This document shows positions 19,922 to 30,100 of a DNA stretch of 34,682 bases, piece after piece. The notes under the pieces are model-generated. The model did no database searches, was not told the origin of the DNA, and saw only the letters and a list, made by a program, of their open reading frames with translations. The stretch comes from Acidobacteriota bacterium (GTDB lineage Bacteria; Acidobacteriota; Holophagae; Thermotomaculales; Thermotomaculaceae): the NCBI GenBank assembly GCA_013151025.1, contig JAADJC010000023.1, forward strand, positions 3,373 to 38,054. The letters run 5' to 3'. The translations under genes were made by a program, and so were the position numbers. The number at the start of each line of letters is the position of its first letter. Positions within the stretch are counted from its first letter, which is position 1.

Positions 19922-22375
19922 ATGGCATACAATTTTACGGAGATAGAGCCCAGGTGGCAGAAACGCTGGGAGAATGAAAAAGCCTATAAGGTAAAGCGGG
20001 ATGCTTCAAGAAAAAAGTTTTACTGTCTGGAAATGCTTCCCTATCCCTCAGGGCGGATTCACATGGGCCATGTCCGCAACTACAGCATCGGGGACGTAGT
20101 GTCCCGATATCTTTCCATGAACGGGTACAATGTGATGCACCCAATGGGCTGGGACGCCATGGGGTTGCCGGCGGAAAACGCCGCCATCAAGAGCGGCCGC
20201 CATCCCAGGGAACACACTTATGACCACATGAAGATGATGCGGTCGCAGTTTCAAAACCTGGGGTTTTCCTACGACTGGGATCGTGAAATTGCCAGTTGTG
20301 ATCCGGAATACTACCGCTGGAACCAGTGGATTTTCCTTAAAATGATGGAGAAAGGGTTGATCTATCGAAGCCGTCGTTCCGTCAACTGGTGCCCTTCCTG
20401 CCAAACTGTACTGGCGAACGAACAGGCGGAGGGGGGAACATGCTGGCGCTGTGATTCCGAGGTGGAATTGAAGGAACTGGAACAGTGGTTTGTCCGTATT
20501 ACCGATTATGCGGAAGAACTGCTGGATGGGCTGGACAACCTTCCCCAGTGGCCGGAGAACGTCAAGACGATGCAGCGCCATTGGATTGGCCGCAGTGAAG
20601 GCAGCTTTGTCGCATTTCAACTGGATGGAATCGACAAGAGCCTGGAGGTGTTTACCACACGGATTGACACCATTTTCGGCGCTACCTTTGTATGCCTGGC
20701 TCCCAACCACCCGTTGGTGAAGGAAATCCGGGAAATATCCCCCGAACGAAAGGCCATAGACGAGTTTGTCGCTCGGATGAACCGCATGAGCCGTGAAGAA
20801 CGGCGGGCATCCACCGAAAAACTGGGTCAGTTCACCGGAATCTATGCCATGAACCCGTTTACAAACAAGAGAATTCCCATTTATCTGGCAAATTTTGTAC
20901 TGATGGAATATGGGACCGGGGCAGTGATGTCGGTGCCGGCCCATGATCAGCGGGACTTTGAGTTTGCAAAAAAATATCACTTACCCATTGTACCTGTGAT
21001 TGTCCCGAAACCGGGGTTTCAATACGAGAGTGAATTGAATGAAGCGGTGGAAGCCATCGGGGTACTGGCCGATTCCGGCGTGTTCTCAGGAATCAGCTCC
21101 GAAAAAGCAAAAACTGAAATGAATGAAGTGGCGGAGGCCGGGGGCTTTGGTCGAGGCGCCATTACATACAAACTGAAGGACTGGGGCATCTCACGTCAGC
21201 GCTACTGGGGAACGCCCATTCCCGTTATTTACTGTGACAGATGCGGCATTGTCCCGGTGCCGGAGAAGGACCTGCCGGTGAAACTCCCGGACGATGTAGT
21301 GTTTACCGGTAAAGGCGGTTCTCCCATCCTGACTTCTGAATCCTTTCTCCATACAAGTTGCCCGAAATGCGGGGGGGATGCCAGACGGGAAACCGACACC
21401 ATGGATACCTTCGTTGATTCTTCATGGTACTACTATCGCTACCTGAACCCGCATCTTGATACCGCACCTTTTGACGTGGATGACGCGGCATACTGGACGC
21501 CGGTGGATCTGTACATCGGCGGGGTGGAACATGCCACCATGCACTTGATTTACACCCGCTTCTTTACCAAGCTTCTCCGTGACTTCGGACTGCTGAAGAT
21601 TGATGAGCCGGTGAAAAAGATGGTGACCCAGGGGATGGTAATCAAGGACGGCAGAAAAATGTCCAAGTCCCTTGGCAATGTTGTGGATCCGGATGACATG
21701 ATTCAGAAATACGGCGCGGATGCGGTCCGTGTGTTTATGCTGTTTGCTTCTCCACCGGAAAAGGAAATCGAATGGAAAGACCAGGGCGCGGAAGGGGCGC
21801 TGCGGTTTCTGAACCGGGTCTGGAATTTCGGGGAAAACAACCCGGAGATTGTAAAAGCAAAGCAGGATTTTGAACCCGGGAAGCTTACAGGGAAAGCGAA
21901 GTCTTTATTTCAGAAACTCCATCAGACCATTGCCAAGGTGGGGGAGGATATTGAAAAACGTCTGCACCTGAATACTGCGATTGCATCTTTAATGGAACTC
22001 CACAATCTCTTGTCCACCACCTTGCCGGATGGGGAAACTGTTCAGGCTGTGGCAGGTGCGGCATACCGGGACATGATTCGCATGTTGACGCCGTTCGCTC
22101 CTCACATGGCCTGTGAGCTGGGAGAGATATACGGATTTGACGTTTCAGTATGGCCGGTACTCAACCGGGAGTTTGCTCTGGCCGACAATTTTACATTGGT
22201 AGTCCAGATAAACGGCAAAATCAGAGATAAAATTGAAGCGGAAGTGGGAATTGATGCCGATGCCGCATTTGAACTGGCCACTGCCAGTGAACGGGTGGCA
22301 TCGGAGTTGACCGGTAAGAATGTGGTAAAAAAAATCTATATACCCGATCGGCTTCTGAACCTTGTGGTAAGATAG
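19922..22375 (+). CDS. leuS: Leucyl-tRNA synthetase
   Basis: Class I synthetase charging tRNA-Leu, 817 residues as usual for the bacterial form. The HIGH motif appears as PSGRIHMGHVRNY (43-53), and a zinc-binding insertion has CPSC...CWRC. The CP1 editing domain shows TRIDTIFGATF, and the catalytic loop KMSKSLGNVVDPDDM lies near residue 578. The C-terminal tRNA-binding domain has VVQINGKIRDKI. GGAGG lies 5-6 nt before the ATG. It is followed by lptE and holA, the same leuS-lptE-holA order as in E. coli, an order conserved across distant Gram-negatives. Confidence 0.98.
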   Translation: MAYNFTEIEPRWQKRWENEKAYKVKRDASRKKFYCLEMLPYPSGRIHMGHVRNYSIGDVVSRYLSMNGYNVMHPMGWDAMGLPAENAAIKSGRHPREHTYDHMKMMRSQFQNLGFSYDWDREIASCDPEYYRWNQWIFLKMMEKGLIYRSRRSVNWCPSCQTVLANEQAEGGTCWRCDSEVELKELEQWFVRITDYAEELLDGLDNLPQWPENVKTMQRHWIGRSEGSFVAFQLDGIDKSLEVFTTRIDTIFGATFVCLAPNHPLVKEIREISPERKAIDEFVARMNRMSREERRASTEKLGQFTGIYAMNPFTNKRIPIYLANFVLMEYGTGAVMSVPAHDQRDFEFAKKYHLPIVPVIVPKPGFQYESELNEAVEAIGVLADSGVFSGISSEKAKTEMNEVAEAGGFGRGAITYKLKDWGISRQRYWGTPIPVIYCDRCGIVPVPEKDLPVKLPDDVVFTGKGGSPILTSESFLHTSCPKCGGDARRETDTMDTFVDSSWYYYRYLNPHLDTAPFDVDDAAYWTPVDLYIGGVEHATMHLIYTRFFTKLLRDFGLLKIDEPVKKMVTQGMVIKDGRKMSKSLGNVVDPDDMIQKYGADAVRVFMLFASPPEKEIEWKDQGAEGALRFLNRVWNFGENNPEIVKAKQDFEPGKLTGKAKSLFQKLHQTIAKVGEDIEKRLHLNTAIASLMELHNLLSTTLPDGETVQAVAGAAYRDMIRMLTPFAPHMACELGEIYGFDVSVWPVLNREFALADNFTLVVQINGKIRDKIEAEVGIDADAAFELATASERVASELTGKNVVKKIYIPDRLLNLVVR

Positions 22376-22379
22376 TGCC

Positions 22380-22856
22380 ATGAACAAACGGATTCTGCTA
22401 TTTGTCCTGTTGCTGCCGGTTTTCAGTTGTGGATATCACATGGTAAAAACCCCGAAACTGACGGTTTTCATTGCGCCGGTGGACAACCAGAGCAACCATT
22501 TCCGAATGGGTATTCTGGTGGAACGGGCAGTGGAAAACCAGCTTCTGCAGCACAAAATGATGCTGGTGGACAGTCCTGATGGGGCGGACATTCGAATCCG
22601 TCTCCAATTGACCGCCGGTGGGAAACGAACGGTTCAAAGCGGAACAGACAACCGGGTGACAACCAGTAGAGAAACAATCGGCTTGAAAGCTGAATTTTTG
22701 AAAAAAGAGGGGCAGCGGGTAAAGCACCGCAATTTCCTATTCCTGGCACGCTATCCCACAGATTCCAGATATTACTACAACGACAGCGGCAGAGAAGAAA
22801 AAGAACTTGCCGTCCAGATGGGCCTTCAGGTTGTGGCATGGCTGACAACGCCATAG
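22380..22856 (+). CDS. lptE: LptE-like LPS-assembly lipoprotein
   Basis: Small 158-residue lipoprotein. The signal peptide ends in the lipobox PVFSCGYH (Cys17) and the mature protein begins with the CGYH motif typical of LptE. That is followed by a strand pattern (VFIAPVDNQS) matching the family start. LptE pairs with LptD in the outer membrane to insert lipopolysaccharide. Similarity beyond the N terminus is low, as usual for this fast-evolving family. The assignment rests on the lipobox, the size and the leuS-lptE-holA synteny. It starts 4 nt after leuS and overlaps holA by 19 bp. It implies an LPS-containing outer membrane. Confidence 0.82.
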   Translation: MNKRILLFVLLLPVFSCGYHMVKTPKLTVFIAPVDNQSNHFRMGILVERAVENQLLQHKMMLVDSPDGADIRIRLQLTAGGKRTVQSGTDNRVTTSRETIGLKAEFLKKEGQRVKHRNFLFLARYPTDSRYYYNDSGREEKELAVQMGLQVVAWLTTP

Positions 22857-23800
22857 TCCTTTTGACGGGAAAAGAGGTATTTCTCAGGCGGGAACGGGTA
22901 GAACAGATTGTCGTTGCCACCCTCCCGGATGGATTTGCGGATTTTAACTACTTGCGGATTGACGCCAAAGAGAAAAAACTGGTAGACATTCTGTCGTCCT
23001 GGGAAGAACGGGCATTTGGCGGTGGTAACAGGATTATCCACGTGGAAAACATCGGTAAACTTCGTCTCAAAGGGCAGGAAAAAGTAGCTGCATTGTTTCT
23101 GGACCGGGTTAAGAAAGGGGGAGTACCCCGTGCCGTGTTGATTCTGGAAGGAGAATCGGTGGACAGGCGAACCTCCTTCTTCAAAAAACTGTCTGCAGTT
23201 GCCATGTCTCAGGATTTCAAGCCACTGAGGAGTTATCAGGTCCCGTCTTTCATCAGCCAGCGGCTTCGGGAAAAGGGATATACCATTACCCCGGACGCGG
23301 CGGAATTTCTCTCGGACTTCGCTTCTTCAGAATTGATGTCAATCACGTCGGAACTGGAAAAGCTCATGCTGTTTATTGGAGATGAAACAAAACAGATTAC
23401 ACTGGAACATGTGAAAGGATTGTTGATGCCGTCCAGGAGCTTTTCAACCTTTGATATACACGATGCCTTGCTGGAACGCCGCCCGGATACGGCCCATACT
23501 GCATTAAACAGTATGCTGACGGAAGGCGTTTCCGCCATTGTGCTCTGGCGTTTTTTTCAGAGTACGCTGGAAAAGATCCGTCGTCTGGAACAGGCGCGCA
23601 CCAGTGAAGAGGTGAACCGGATTTCCAGGTCTCCGTACTATCTCGATAAATTAAGAAACCTTGGTGCCAGGTTCCCCGGTGGCGCTAACCGGCCTCTTGT
23701 ACTGACAAATAAGCTGGAACTGGCGTCCCGTCGGGGAAATCTGACAGATTCTTTCTATCTTGGTTATCTGTTGGACGGATTATTTCGGATGATGCGGTAA
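22838..23800 (+). CDS. holA: DNA polymerase III delta subunit
   Basis: Clamp-loader delta subunit of 320 residues that opens the beta clamp during replication. The N-terminal part has the delta-type LLTGKEVFLRRERV start and the central part has a lid-like helical region. The C-terminal collar domain shows FDIHDALLERR and a helical end rich in Leu and Arg, consistent with HolA. No Walker A is present, as expected for delta. The start overlaps lptE by 19 bp with a weak AGG upstream. The replication partner genes are not in the window. Position after leuS-lptE supports the call. Confidence 0.93.
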   Translation: MADNAIVLLTGKEVFLRRERVEQIVVATLPDGFADFNYLRIDAKEKKLVDILSSWEERAFGGGNRIIHVENIGKLRLKGQEKVAALFLDRVKKGGVPRAVLILEGESVDRRTSFFKKLSAVAMSQDFKPLRSYQVPSFISQRLREKGYTITPDAAEFLSDFASSELMSITSELEKLMLFIGDETKQITLEHVKGLLMPSRSFSTFDIHDALLERRPDTAHTALNSMLTEGVSAIVLWRFFQSTLEKIRRLEQARTSEEVNRISRSPYYLDKLRNLGARFPGGANRPLVLTNKLELASRRGNLTDSFYLGYLLDGLFRMMR

Positions 23801-23841
23801 CGGAATCGATACAGGAAATGTTTTTCCTTGTACACATTCCG
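23801..23841 (+). other. Two-level inverted repeat after holA, overlapping the mgl promoter
   Basis: Directly after the holA TAA, an outer stem CGGAAT/ATTCCG (23801-23806 and 23836-23841) encloses an inner stem AGGAAA/TTTCCT with a 4-nt loop (23813-23818 and 23823-23828). The right arm overlaps the candidate -35 of mglBA. It could be a weak terminator for the hemL-holA operon, an operator for mglBA, or both. No U-tract follows. Confidence 0.4.
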
Positions 23842-23856
23842 GCGTGTTTGTATAAT
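23828..23856 (+). promoter_or_regulatory. Putative sigma70 promoter of mglBA
   Basis: A perfect TATAAT at 23851-23856 lies 17 nt after TTGTAC (23828-23833). The -35 matches consensus only at TTG, but spacing is ideal and the leader to the mglB ATG would be about 33 nt. Confidence 0.5.
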
Positions 23857-23895
23857 GTTAAAGAATATGAAGAGTAAAGCGAACAGGGGTGGCTG

Positions 23896-24396
23896 ATGCC
23901 TTTACCAGATTTTGTTATGTATGATGAGGAATATCAAAGAATTAAAACTGTTGCTACAAAACTGAAAGATGACGCAAATGCCAAAATTGTCTTTCTTGTG
24001 GACAAGAACGGCCAGCAGATTGCTGCTTGTGGAGAGCTGGGGTCAATCGACACTACTTCTCTGGCTTCATTGACAGCCGGAAATGTGGCGGCCACCGATG
24101 GCCTGGCGAAGCTCATCGGCGAAAAAGAATTCAGCATTCTCTTTCATGAAGGGGAAAAAGACAACCTGCATATTTCCATCGTGGGAAAGCGGGGCATCCT
24201 GGTTGTGATTTTCGATAATCGTTCCACACTGGGGTTGGTACGCCTTCGGGTGAAAAAGACGTCCGCTGAACTGGAACGCATTTTTGATGTGATTGAAGAG
24301 AAGGCAAAACACCAGTTTGAAGGGGAGAAGGAGTATGAATCTCCATTCGCTGAGATTACCGAAAACGACATTGATAAATTGTTTGGCGATAACTGA
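23896..24396 (+). CDS. mglB: MglB-like Roadblock/LC7 GTPase-activating protein
   Basis: Roadblock/LC7-fold protein of 166 residues, partner of the small GTPase MglA. In Myxococcus the MglB dimer acts as GAP and sets the polarity axis. Visible features are the typical strand pattern KIVFLVDKNGQQIAACGE and the helix-strand block with LAKLIGEKEFSILFHEG. A RGILVVIFD strand and an acidic, helical C-terminal tail also fit. AGGGG lies about 7 nt before the ATG. It is separated from holA by 95 bp with its own promoter, and mglA follows after 2 nt. The mglB-mglA order is the standard one. Confidence 0.93.
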   Translation: MPLPDFVMYDEEYQRIKTVATKLKDDANAKIVFLVDKNGQQIAACGELGSIDTTSLASLTAGNVAATDGLAKLIGEKEFSILFHEGEKDNLHISIVGKRGILVVIFDNRSTLGLVRLRVKKTSAELERIFDVIEEKAKHQFEGEKEYESPFAEITENDIDKLFGDN

Positions 24397-24398
24397 AA

Positions 24399-24980
24399 AT
24401 GGCATTCATTAACCACTCTGCGAAAGAAATTAACTGCAAACTTGTCTATTACGGGCCCGGACTGTGTGGTAAAACTACTAACCTCCAGTATATCTACAAC
24501 AAGACCAACCCTGATTTGAAGGGTAAAATGATTTCCCTTGCCACTGAAACCGACCGGACCCTGTATTTTGATTTCCTCCCCCTGAATCTGGGTACAATTC
24601 ATGGATTCAAGGTTCGGTTCCAACTGTACACGGTTCCCGGTCAGGTGTTCTACAATGCCTCCCGGAAGCTGATTCTGAAGGGTGCAGACGGGGTTGTTTT
24701 TGTAGCGGATTCACAGGAAGCCCGGTATGAAGCCAATATAGAATCTCTGTTCAACCTGAGAGAAAATATGGAAGAAAACAACCTGAAACTGGAAGTTATT
24801 CCATATGTGCTTCAACTGAACAAAAGGGATCTGCCCAACATTACGCCTGTGGAAGACCTGGCTGCTGCCTTGCGGTTCAAGGGCGAATCGATATTTGAAT
24901 CTGTGGCTACGGTCGGTACCGGCGTATTTGAAACGCTGAAAGCCTGTGCAAAACAAGTTCTGAACAAACTCGGTCGTTGA
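24399..24980 (+). CDS. mglA: MglA-like polarity small GTPase
   Basis: Ras-superfamily GTPase of 193 residues. P-loop GPGLCGKTT (19-27), switch Arg53 (ETDRTLYF), Thr78, the MglA-specific TVPGQ with Gln82 instead of the usual DxxGQ, and base-specificity NKRD (141-144) all match Myxococcus MglA at the same positions. No key residue is missing. GTP-bound MglA marks one cell pole and recruits motility machinery; MglB removes it at the other pole. The ATG lies 2 nt after the mglB stop with no clear SD, so translation is probably coupled. No chemosensory (frz) or pilus genes are in the window. Function is inferred from strong sequence identity. Confidence 0.97.
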   Translation: MAFINHSAKEINCKLVYYGPGLCGKTTNLQYIYNKTNPDLKGKMISLATETDRTLYFDFLPLNLGTIHGFKVRFQLYTVPGQVFYNASRKLILKGADGVVFVADSQEARYEANIESLFNLRENMEENNLKLEVIPYVLQLNKRDLPNITPVEDLAAALRFKGESIFESVATVGTGVFETLKACAKQVLNKLGR

Positions 24981-24981
24981 A

Positions 24982-24999
24982 TTCGACGCTTCGCGCCGA
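24982..24999 (+). other. Imperfect hairpin after mglA
   Basis: ATTCGACG and CGCCGAAT can pair with one mismatch around a short loop starting 1-2 nt after the mglA TGA, directly before the heptamer repeat. It may be a weak terminator; there is no U-tract. Confidence 0.3.
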
Positions 25000-25034
25000 A
25001 TGTTAAATGTTAAATGTTAAATGTTAAATGTTAA
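25000..25034 (+). repeat. ATGTTAA heptamer tandem repeat, 5 copies
   Basis: Five perfect head-to-tail copies of ATGTTAA follow the mglA hairpin. Two copies of the reverse complement (TTAACAT) occur at 18489-18502. The array is A/T-rich and lies between mglA and selB. It could be a slippage-prone spacer or a binding site for an AT-rich-DNA protein; nothing in the sequence decides this. Confidence 0.85.
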
Positions 25035-25190
25035 ATTTAAGATAGTTCAATTATTTCTTTCCTTCACGTATTTTTTCTTCAATTTTGCTGGTCTTTCATC
25101 CAGCATTCAACACTTATCATTCACCATCCGGCCGCAGGCCGTAAGCCCCCACCCCCGACTCCAACTCTCCTGTCCCGGGAGGAGACCGGA

Positions 25191-27059
25191 ATGAACCCGC
25201 AAAAACAGGTAATAATCGGCACAGCCGGCCACATCGACCACGGGAAAACCACACTGGTGTACCGGATGACCGGAACCGATGCGGACCGGTGGGAAGAAGA
25301 AAAGCGCCGGGGTATTACCATTGACATCGGATTTGCTCATCTGGAGAGGGAGGGGCTGGCTCTGAGTTTTATTGATGTTCCCGGCCACAAAGACTTTGTA
25401 ACCAATATGCTGGCAGGTGTTCATTCGGTGGACATGGGGCTTCTGGTGGTTGCGGCGGATGAGTCGGTGATGCCCCAGACCGAAGAGCATTTCAATATTC
25501 TAAAGCTCCTCGGTGTATCTCTCATCATCCCGGTGATAACCAAAATTGACCTGGCGGATACGGAAATGGTGGCATTTACCGAACTGGAAATCCGGGAGCT
25601 CTTCCAGAAAAACGGGTTGAACGAACCCGACGCCATTTTCCATGTCAGCGGAACGACGGGGGAAGGGATGGATAGCTTGACGCATTTTCTCTTTCAACTT
25701 GGTAAAACCATTCATAACGAAAATGACCATCAGCCGGCCCACCTCCATGTGGATCGGAGCTTTACCATTAAAGGCCATGGAACGGTTATCACCGGTACCT
25801 TGATGTCCGGTTCTCTGAAGACAGGGGATAAAATCACTGTCTATCCATCGGGGAAAACATCCGTCATTAAAAAACTGAACAACCATGGCCACGATATCAG
25901 TGAAATCCACGCCCGGAAGCGTGTGGCTTTGAATGTTCCGCAGTTTCAGAAGAATGAACTGATACGGGGGATGGTGGCAATTGCGGAACCCCTGTACATT
26001 GCCACACGGTTTGCCGATGCAAGGATCCGGATTATCTCAGGAGGCGTGGATATGGAAGACCTGACCCGTATCCGGGTAAGTATGGGAAGTGAAGACGTGG
26101 TGGCCCGGATCAAGCTTGTGGAAGCCCCTTCTGAGAAGATTCCATGCGATGTTCTCTGCCAGTTGCGGTTTGAGCGGGAAGTGGCCTGTTTCATGGGTGA
26201 GCGGTTCATTGTGCGATCCTATTCCCCGGTTCACACCATCGGTGGCGGTATAATCCTCGACAGCCGGCCAGGCAAAAGAAGGGGATTTCACCCGGCATCC
26301 ACCGGATTAAAACTGAAAGATTCCGAAGACGACCGGTCCCGTCTGATGGGTATATTGACAGAATCAGGAAAAGTGGATAGTGAGAATGCCCGGGCCCGTC
26401 TCTTTCTGACCCGCCAGGTATTTGAAACTGTTGTTCAGTCGCTGACTTCGGAAAAGCATCTGGTAAAATTTGAAAAAGACAGCCAACTGTATCATCCCGA
26501 TCAAGTAAAAGAAATAGAAGATGAAATACTGTCCAGGGTCGAAGAATTTCACCGGGAAAACCCCCGAAAAGACGGATATCCCGCCGGAATACTCCGCCAT
26601 TACCCGGAAAGCATTGTGCGGGCAATGGTGAAACAGGGGCAATTGGTACAGAAAGGCTCAGTGATAAGGCTTCCCTCATTTTCCAGGACATACTCACCGG
26701 ATGAGCAGGCAGCTTATCAGAAACTGCTTTCCCTTCTGAAAGCGGCCGGGATGACCCCCCCCCTCCTTTCTGCGTTGAAACGAGAATTTGAGGATGGGGC
26801 TTTATTGACCGACCTGTTGCAGAGGGGGATTTCTGAAGGCTGCTTTGTGCGGATTTCTTCCGATTATTTTCTGGATACGGATGAATACGAAAAATTTCTG
26901 GAACATTTCCGGGACTGGGCTGCAGGCCTTGGCTCATTCGGCATTCAGGAAGCAAAGGCCGAATTCGGGCTGGTTCGCAAATACTTGATTCCTTTGCTGG
27001 AACACCTGGACGGGGAAAAAATTACAGCCAAAATGGATGATAAACGAAAACTTCTGTGA
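25191..27059 (+). CDS. selB: Selenocysteine-specific elongation factor
   Basis: GTPase that delivers selenocysteyl-tRNA to UGA codons with a SECIS hairpin. The 622-residue length is usual for SelB. The N-terminal EF-Tu-like domain has [10 protein letters not shown] (13-22), [13 protein letters not shown] (about 64-76) and TKIDLAD. Translation-factor beta-barrel domains follow, and the C terminus (about 375-622) is the winged-helix array that binds SECIS RNA. GGAGGAG lies 6 nt before the ATG. No selA, selD, tRNA-Sec gene or obvious selenoprotein gene was seen in the window. The organism probably uses selenocysteine, with the partner genes elsewhere. Confidence 0.96.
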   Translation: MNPQKQVIIGTAGHIDHGKTTLVYRMTGTDADRWEEEKRRGITIDIGFAHLEREGLALSFIDVPGHKDFVTNMLAGVHSVDMGLLVVAADESVMPQTEEHFNILKLLGVSLIIPVITKIDLADTEMVAFTELEIRELFQKNGLNEPDAIFHVSGTTGEGMDSLTHFLFQLGKTIHNENDHQPAHLHVDRSFTIKGHGTVITGTLMSGSLKTGDKITVYPSGKTSVIKKLNNHGHDISEIHARKRVALNVPQFQKNELIRGMVAIAEPLYIATRFADARIRIISGGVDMEDLTRIRVSMGSEDVVARIKLVEAPSEKIPCDVLCQLRFEREVACFMGERFIVRSYSPVHTIGGGIILDSRPGKRRGFHPASTGLKLKDSEDDRSRLMGILTESGKVDSENARARLFLTRQVFETVVQSLTSEKHLVKFEKDSQLYHPDQVKEIEDEILSRVEEFHRENPRKDGYPAGILRHYPESIVRAMVKQGQLVQKGSVIRLPSFSRTYSPDEQAAYQKLLSLLKAAGMTPPLLSALKREFEDGALLTDLLQRGISEGCFVRISSDYFLDTDEYEKFLEHFRDWAAGLGSFGIQEAKAEFGLVRKYLIPLLEHLDGEKITAKMDDKRKLL

Positions 27060-27081
27060 GAAAACAAGGCCGGACAAGGTT

Positions 27082-27122
27082 GAGTGAAAGCCAAGGTTAA
27101 GCAAAGATAGGGAAAAGCCGAA
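27082..27122 (+). repeat. 41-bp intergenic repeat, copy A
   Basis: These 41 bp are identical to 33169-33209. The unit contains the words GAGTGAAAG, CAAGGTTAAG and TAGGGAAAAGCC. In both places it lies 3' of a minus-strand gene. A related CGGACAAGGTTGAG (27071-27084) recurs at 34369-34382. Confidence 0.85.
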
Positions 27123-27143
27123 AAAAGGGGGCCAAAGCCCCCT
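27121..27143 (-). terminator. Rho-independent terminator of the C10 peptidase gene
   Basis: On the minus strand, stem AGGGGGC/GCCCCCT with a 4-nt loop is followed immediately by six T residues. It lies 24 nt after the stop of the large secreted protein. This is a textbook intrinsic terminator and one arm directly borders the 41-bp repeat. Confidence 0.88.
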
Positions 27144-27166
27144 CACCTTAAATGATTTATTGCTGA

Positions 27167-30100
27167 TTAATAGGCAGAACAAGCGCAAATGCTGGTCATC
27201 CAGCTGTTGTTGTGGCTTCCGGACACTTCCACGGCAAGAACTCCCGGGTTGGCACTTACTCTCAAATAGTCCGTCTCATAGAGCGGTGCGCTGTCAAAGA
27301 AATCAGTGAGCACCGCCTTATATTTGCATAGCGCTCCAACTGACACTGTTTTTGAGGTGGCCACATTGCCATCAGATCGGACCAGTTCAACCTTCACAGA
27401 TACGGACTGGTTATTGGGATTGGTAATGGAAATGCCTGTCCAATCGCTACCGGCACTGGGGCGGATATCCGGAAGAATGCTCGTCGTCAGTGCTTTAGTT
27501 GGGAGAGAGAACCCGCAGATTCCTTCCGAATATGTCCCATACACATCAATCCCCATGATACTGGAAGGGGCTGTAATCTTACACCAACTGGCGTCAGTCG
27601 GTAATCCGGGAAACATGGAATCAATCAGATTAACCATTTTCGTTTTGCCCGGAACATCCACCGTTGCCGTATAAACAAGTTGTCCGGTGGCCGAATAAAA
27701 CTTCAGGGTGGCTGTCACATCAGTGGAGTATGGGCGAAGCAGCGCCAGCCCGGTCCAGAACTGGTCCCGTTCTTCCGGAATATGGGGAACATACAACGTT
27801 GTACTCCCGCCGGAAAAGAGCTCAACCGCAGCTCCGTCGCTGTTTCTTTTTACAAACATTTCAAAACCACACGCCATGCGGTTGATTTTTGCATAGGCGG
27901 AACCATCCGGAGTGGCTGCCGGCATCATGCTCTCCAGATTCATACCGGCCGCAGCCGAAGGAACATTGGGTGTAGTTGTTGTTCCGTTGATTGTAACAGT
28001 ACATTGACCGGAACCAGCCATGTGGTCCCGGCTTGCAATCGCGTAGGTATCCCAGTAATCAATTGATGTGGGGATATGGGCGGCAAACACGCCGGAGCTG
28101 TTTGATTTCTGATTCAGATAAGCGGTTGTGCGCGTATGTGGACTTTTTGCTACAGCATATGTCACCAACGGACACTCCGGTTCCATCCGAACCTGGGCAA
28201 CGAACAGATTTATGGAGTTGTGAATGGTCAGAATCTGCTTGCCTTTAGGGGGCAAGGTCTGCATCTTGCTCCACATTATTCTCCCTTCTGAGCTTATGCC
28301 GTAAACTCGAACCCGGTTTGTCTGCGATGCCTTATTGACGATCCAGTATTCCGGTGTCAACCCCCAATCATTCCAATCATGGGAATCCCCTACATCCACG
28401 ATTAGATTTGCGTCATTCTGCCGGGCAGCATTCTTGGTCTGGTACAGGTAGAGTTTGCCGTCTGTTTCACTGGTAACAGCGAGCAGGTCACCGAAGAAGC
28501 CCACTTCTCTGCAATCCCCGGGCAATGGGTCTGCATCCACAACCGTCATGTTATACGGGTCAAAACTGTCAACGAGTTCCAGGCCTGCTCCAGAAGTGGT
28601 GACAAAAGAAAGGTTACCCACCAACTGGTGTTTGACCGGCGAAGGGCTCATGGAAAAGTTATTTAATCTGACAGGATTTCGGGCATCGCTTACGTTCAGA
28701 ACAATCAAGCCCTGCTCACTGTTGGTCACATAGGCCAGGTTATCGATAATATCAATATCGTCCGAAACCCCCGGAAAGGAAATTGTTGATGTATTCAGCC
28801 GCTGGAAGCACGTGACTCCGTTGTCATCAGTCCCAACAGTTTTACTCAAATCATACAGCCACAAACCGATACCATCAACCGTAACGTATGCAATCCCGTC
28901 CTTTACTGCCACGGCCCTCGCAGTTTTGCCGCGTTTCGTGTTGAGGTCGGGATATTCATCCGGGTGTAACCTCCCCGCAGTGACAGGATTAGAGGGATTG
29001 TGTACATTGACCACGTATGTTCCATATTGATCAATTGTTACAAGTAACAGATCGGGATTTGTATCGCTGAAGCACATATCCCATCCGCCATCATTCCGGC
29101 CCCTCCAGTTGGACATCAAGGTGGGATTTAACGGGTCTGAAATGTCAAATAGATGGACATCGCTAGATTCCATTACATACAATATATTCCCTCTCACAAG
29201 CATTGTTTGGGCGTGACTTCTATAATTGAAAAATTCCGGGAAAACCGCCAGTTCCTGGGGATTTTCCGGCTGTGAAATATCCAGAACAGACAATAGATAG
29301 CCGTATGCCACATACAACATATCTCCAGTGCGCGCCACACAATTGACCTGTTTGAGAACCTCGGTGGGACTCTTAAACTGCATTACACTCATGCGCTTCA
29401 GATTGTCTGTCTCAAACTCCGGATTCTCAACTGTAAAGGAAGGAATCTTGCTGAACTTTGCCGAAATCGTCATGTCCCCGGAAACCGTAATCTCCAACGG
29501 GTTCTCATTCCCAAAATTCTCCCCGTTCACCAGCCATTTGGAAAGCTGGTAACCGGGATCGGGGAAGGCTAACACTTGAAGAGTATCCCCCTCTATCACC
29601 TTTTGATCACCTGTTTGAGAAATTTTGCCGTGGTCCGTAGACGATGTTAAAGTCGCAAAGTACGCGGTTCTGGTTTCATTAACATAACTGAAGGGCACAA
29701 CCTTTGTTGTCCCGGCGCTTCCGGCTCGAACATTAGAGATTGTTCTAGATGATGTAGTCCACCTTTTGTAATAATGATTAAGACGTTCAAAAACAATCGT
29801 GTGGTAACTATAGGGAGCAACCGGTACTGCTACTGCTCCTCGGGCTGGCCCAGAAGCGCCAGGGTACGTGGCCGGAACCTGCTGCCCATCTACTGTAATT
29901 GTGGGCATAACATCGTCGCTGAACGGCTCTGTGCAAATCGAAAGATATGCCATATTTCCGGGTCTTTCTTGAGGCCAGAGGTTCTGCAATGCATATGTTA
30001 AACTTTCGTCGTTAAAATTTCTCTCAGAGACCGGCTGCCTGTCAATGTTTAGCACCTGCAATATGGTCGCAGGATACCAGATTGGACCTCCAAAAGCGTC

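Noticed and set aside
20048-20980. 310-codon open frame antisense to leuS
   Set aside because: Shadow of a certain gene; no start signal and no domain.
25000-25034. CRISPR array
   Set aside because: The 7-bp units are contiguous without spacers, so it is a simple tandem repeat.
25087-25104. GCTGG/CCAGC hairpin upstream of selB as a terminator or riboswitch
   Set aside because: Only a 5-bp stem with an 8-nt loop, no U-tract on either strand and no known riboswitch pattern.
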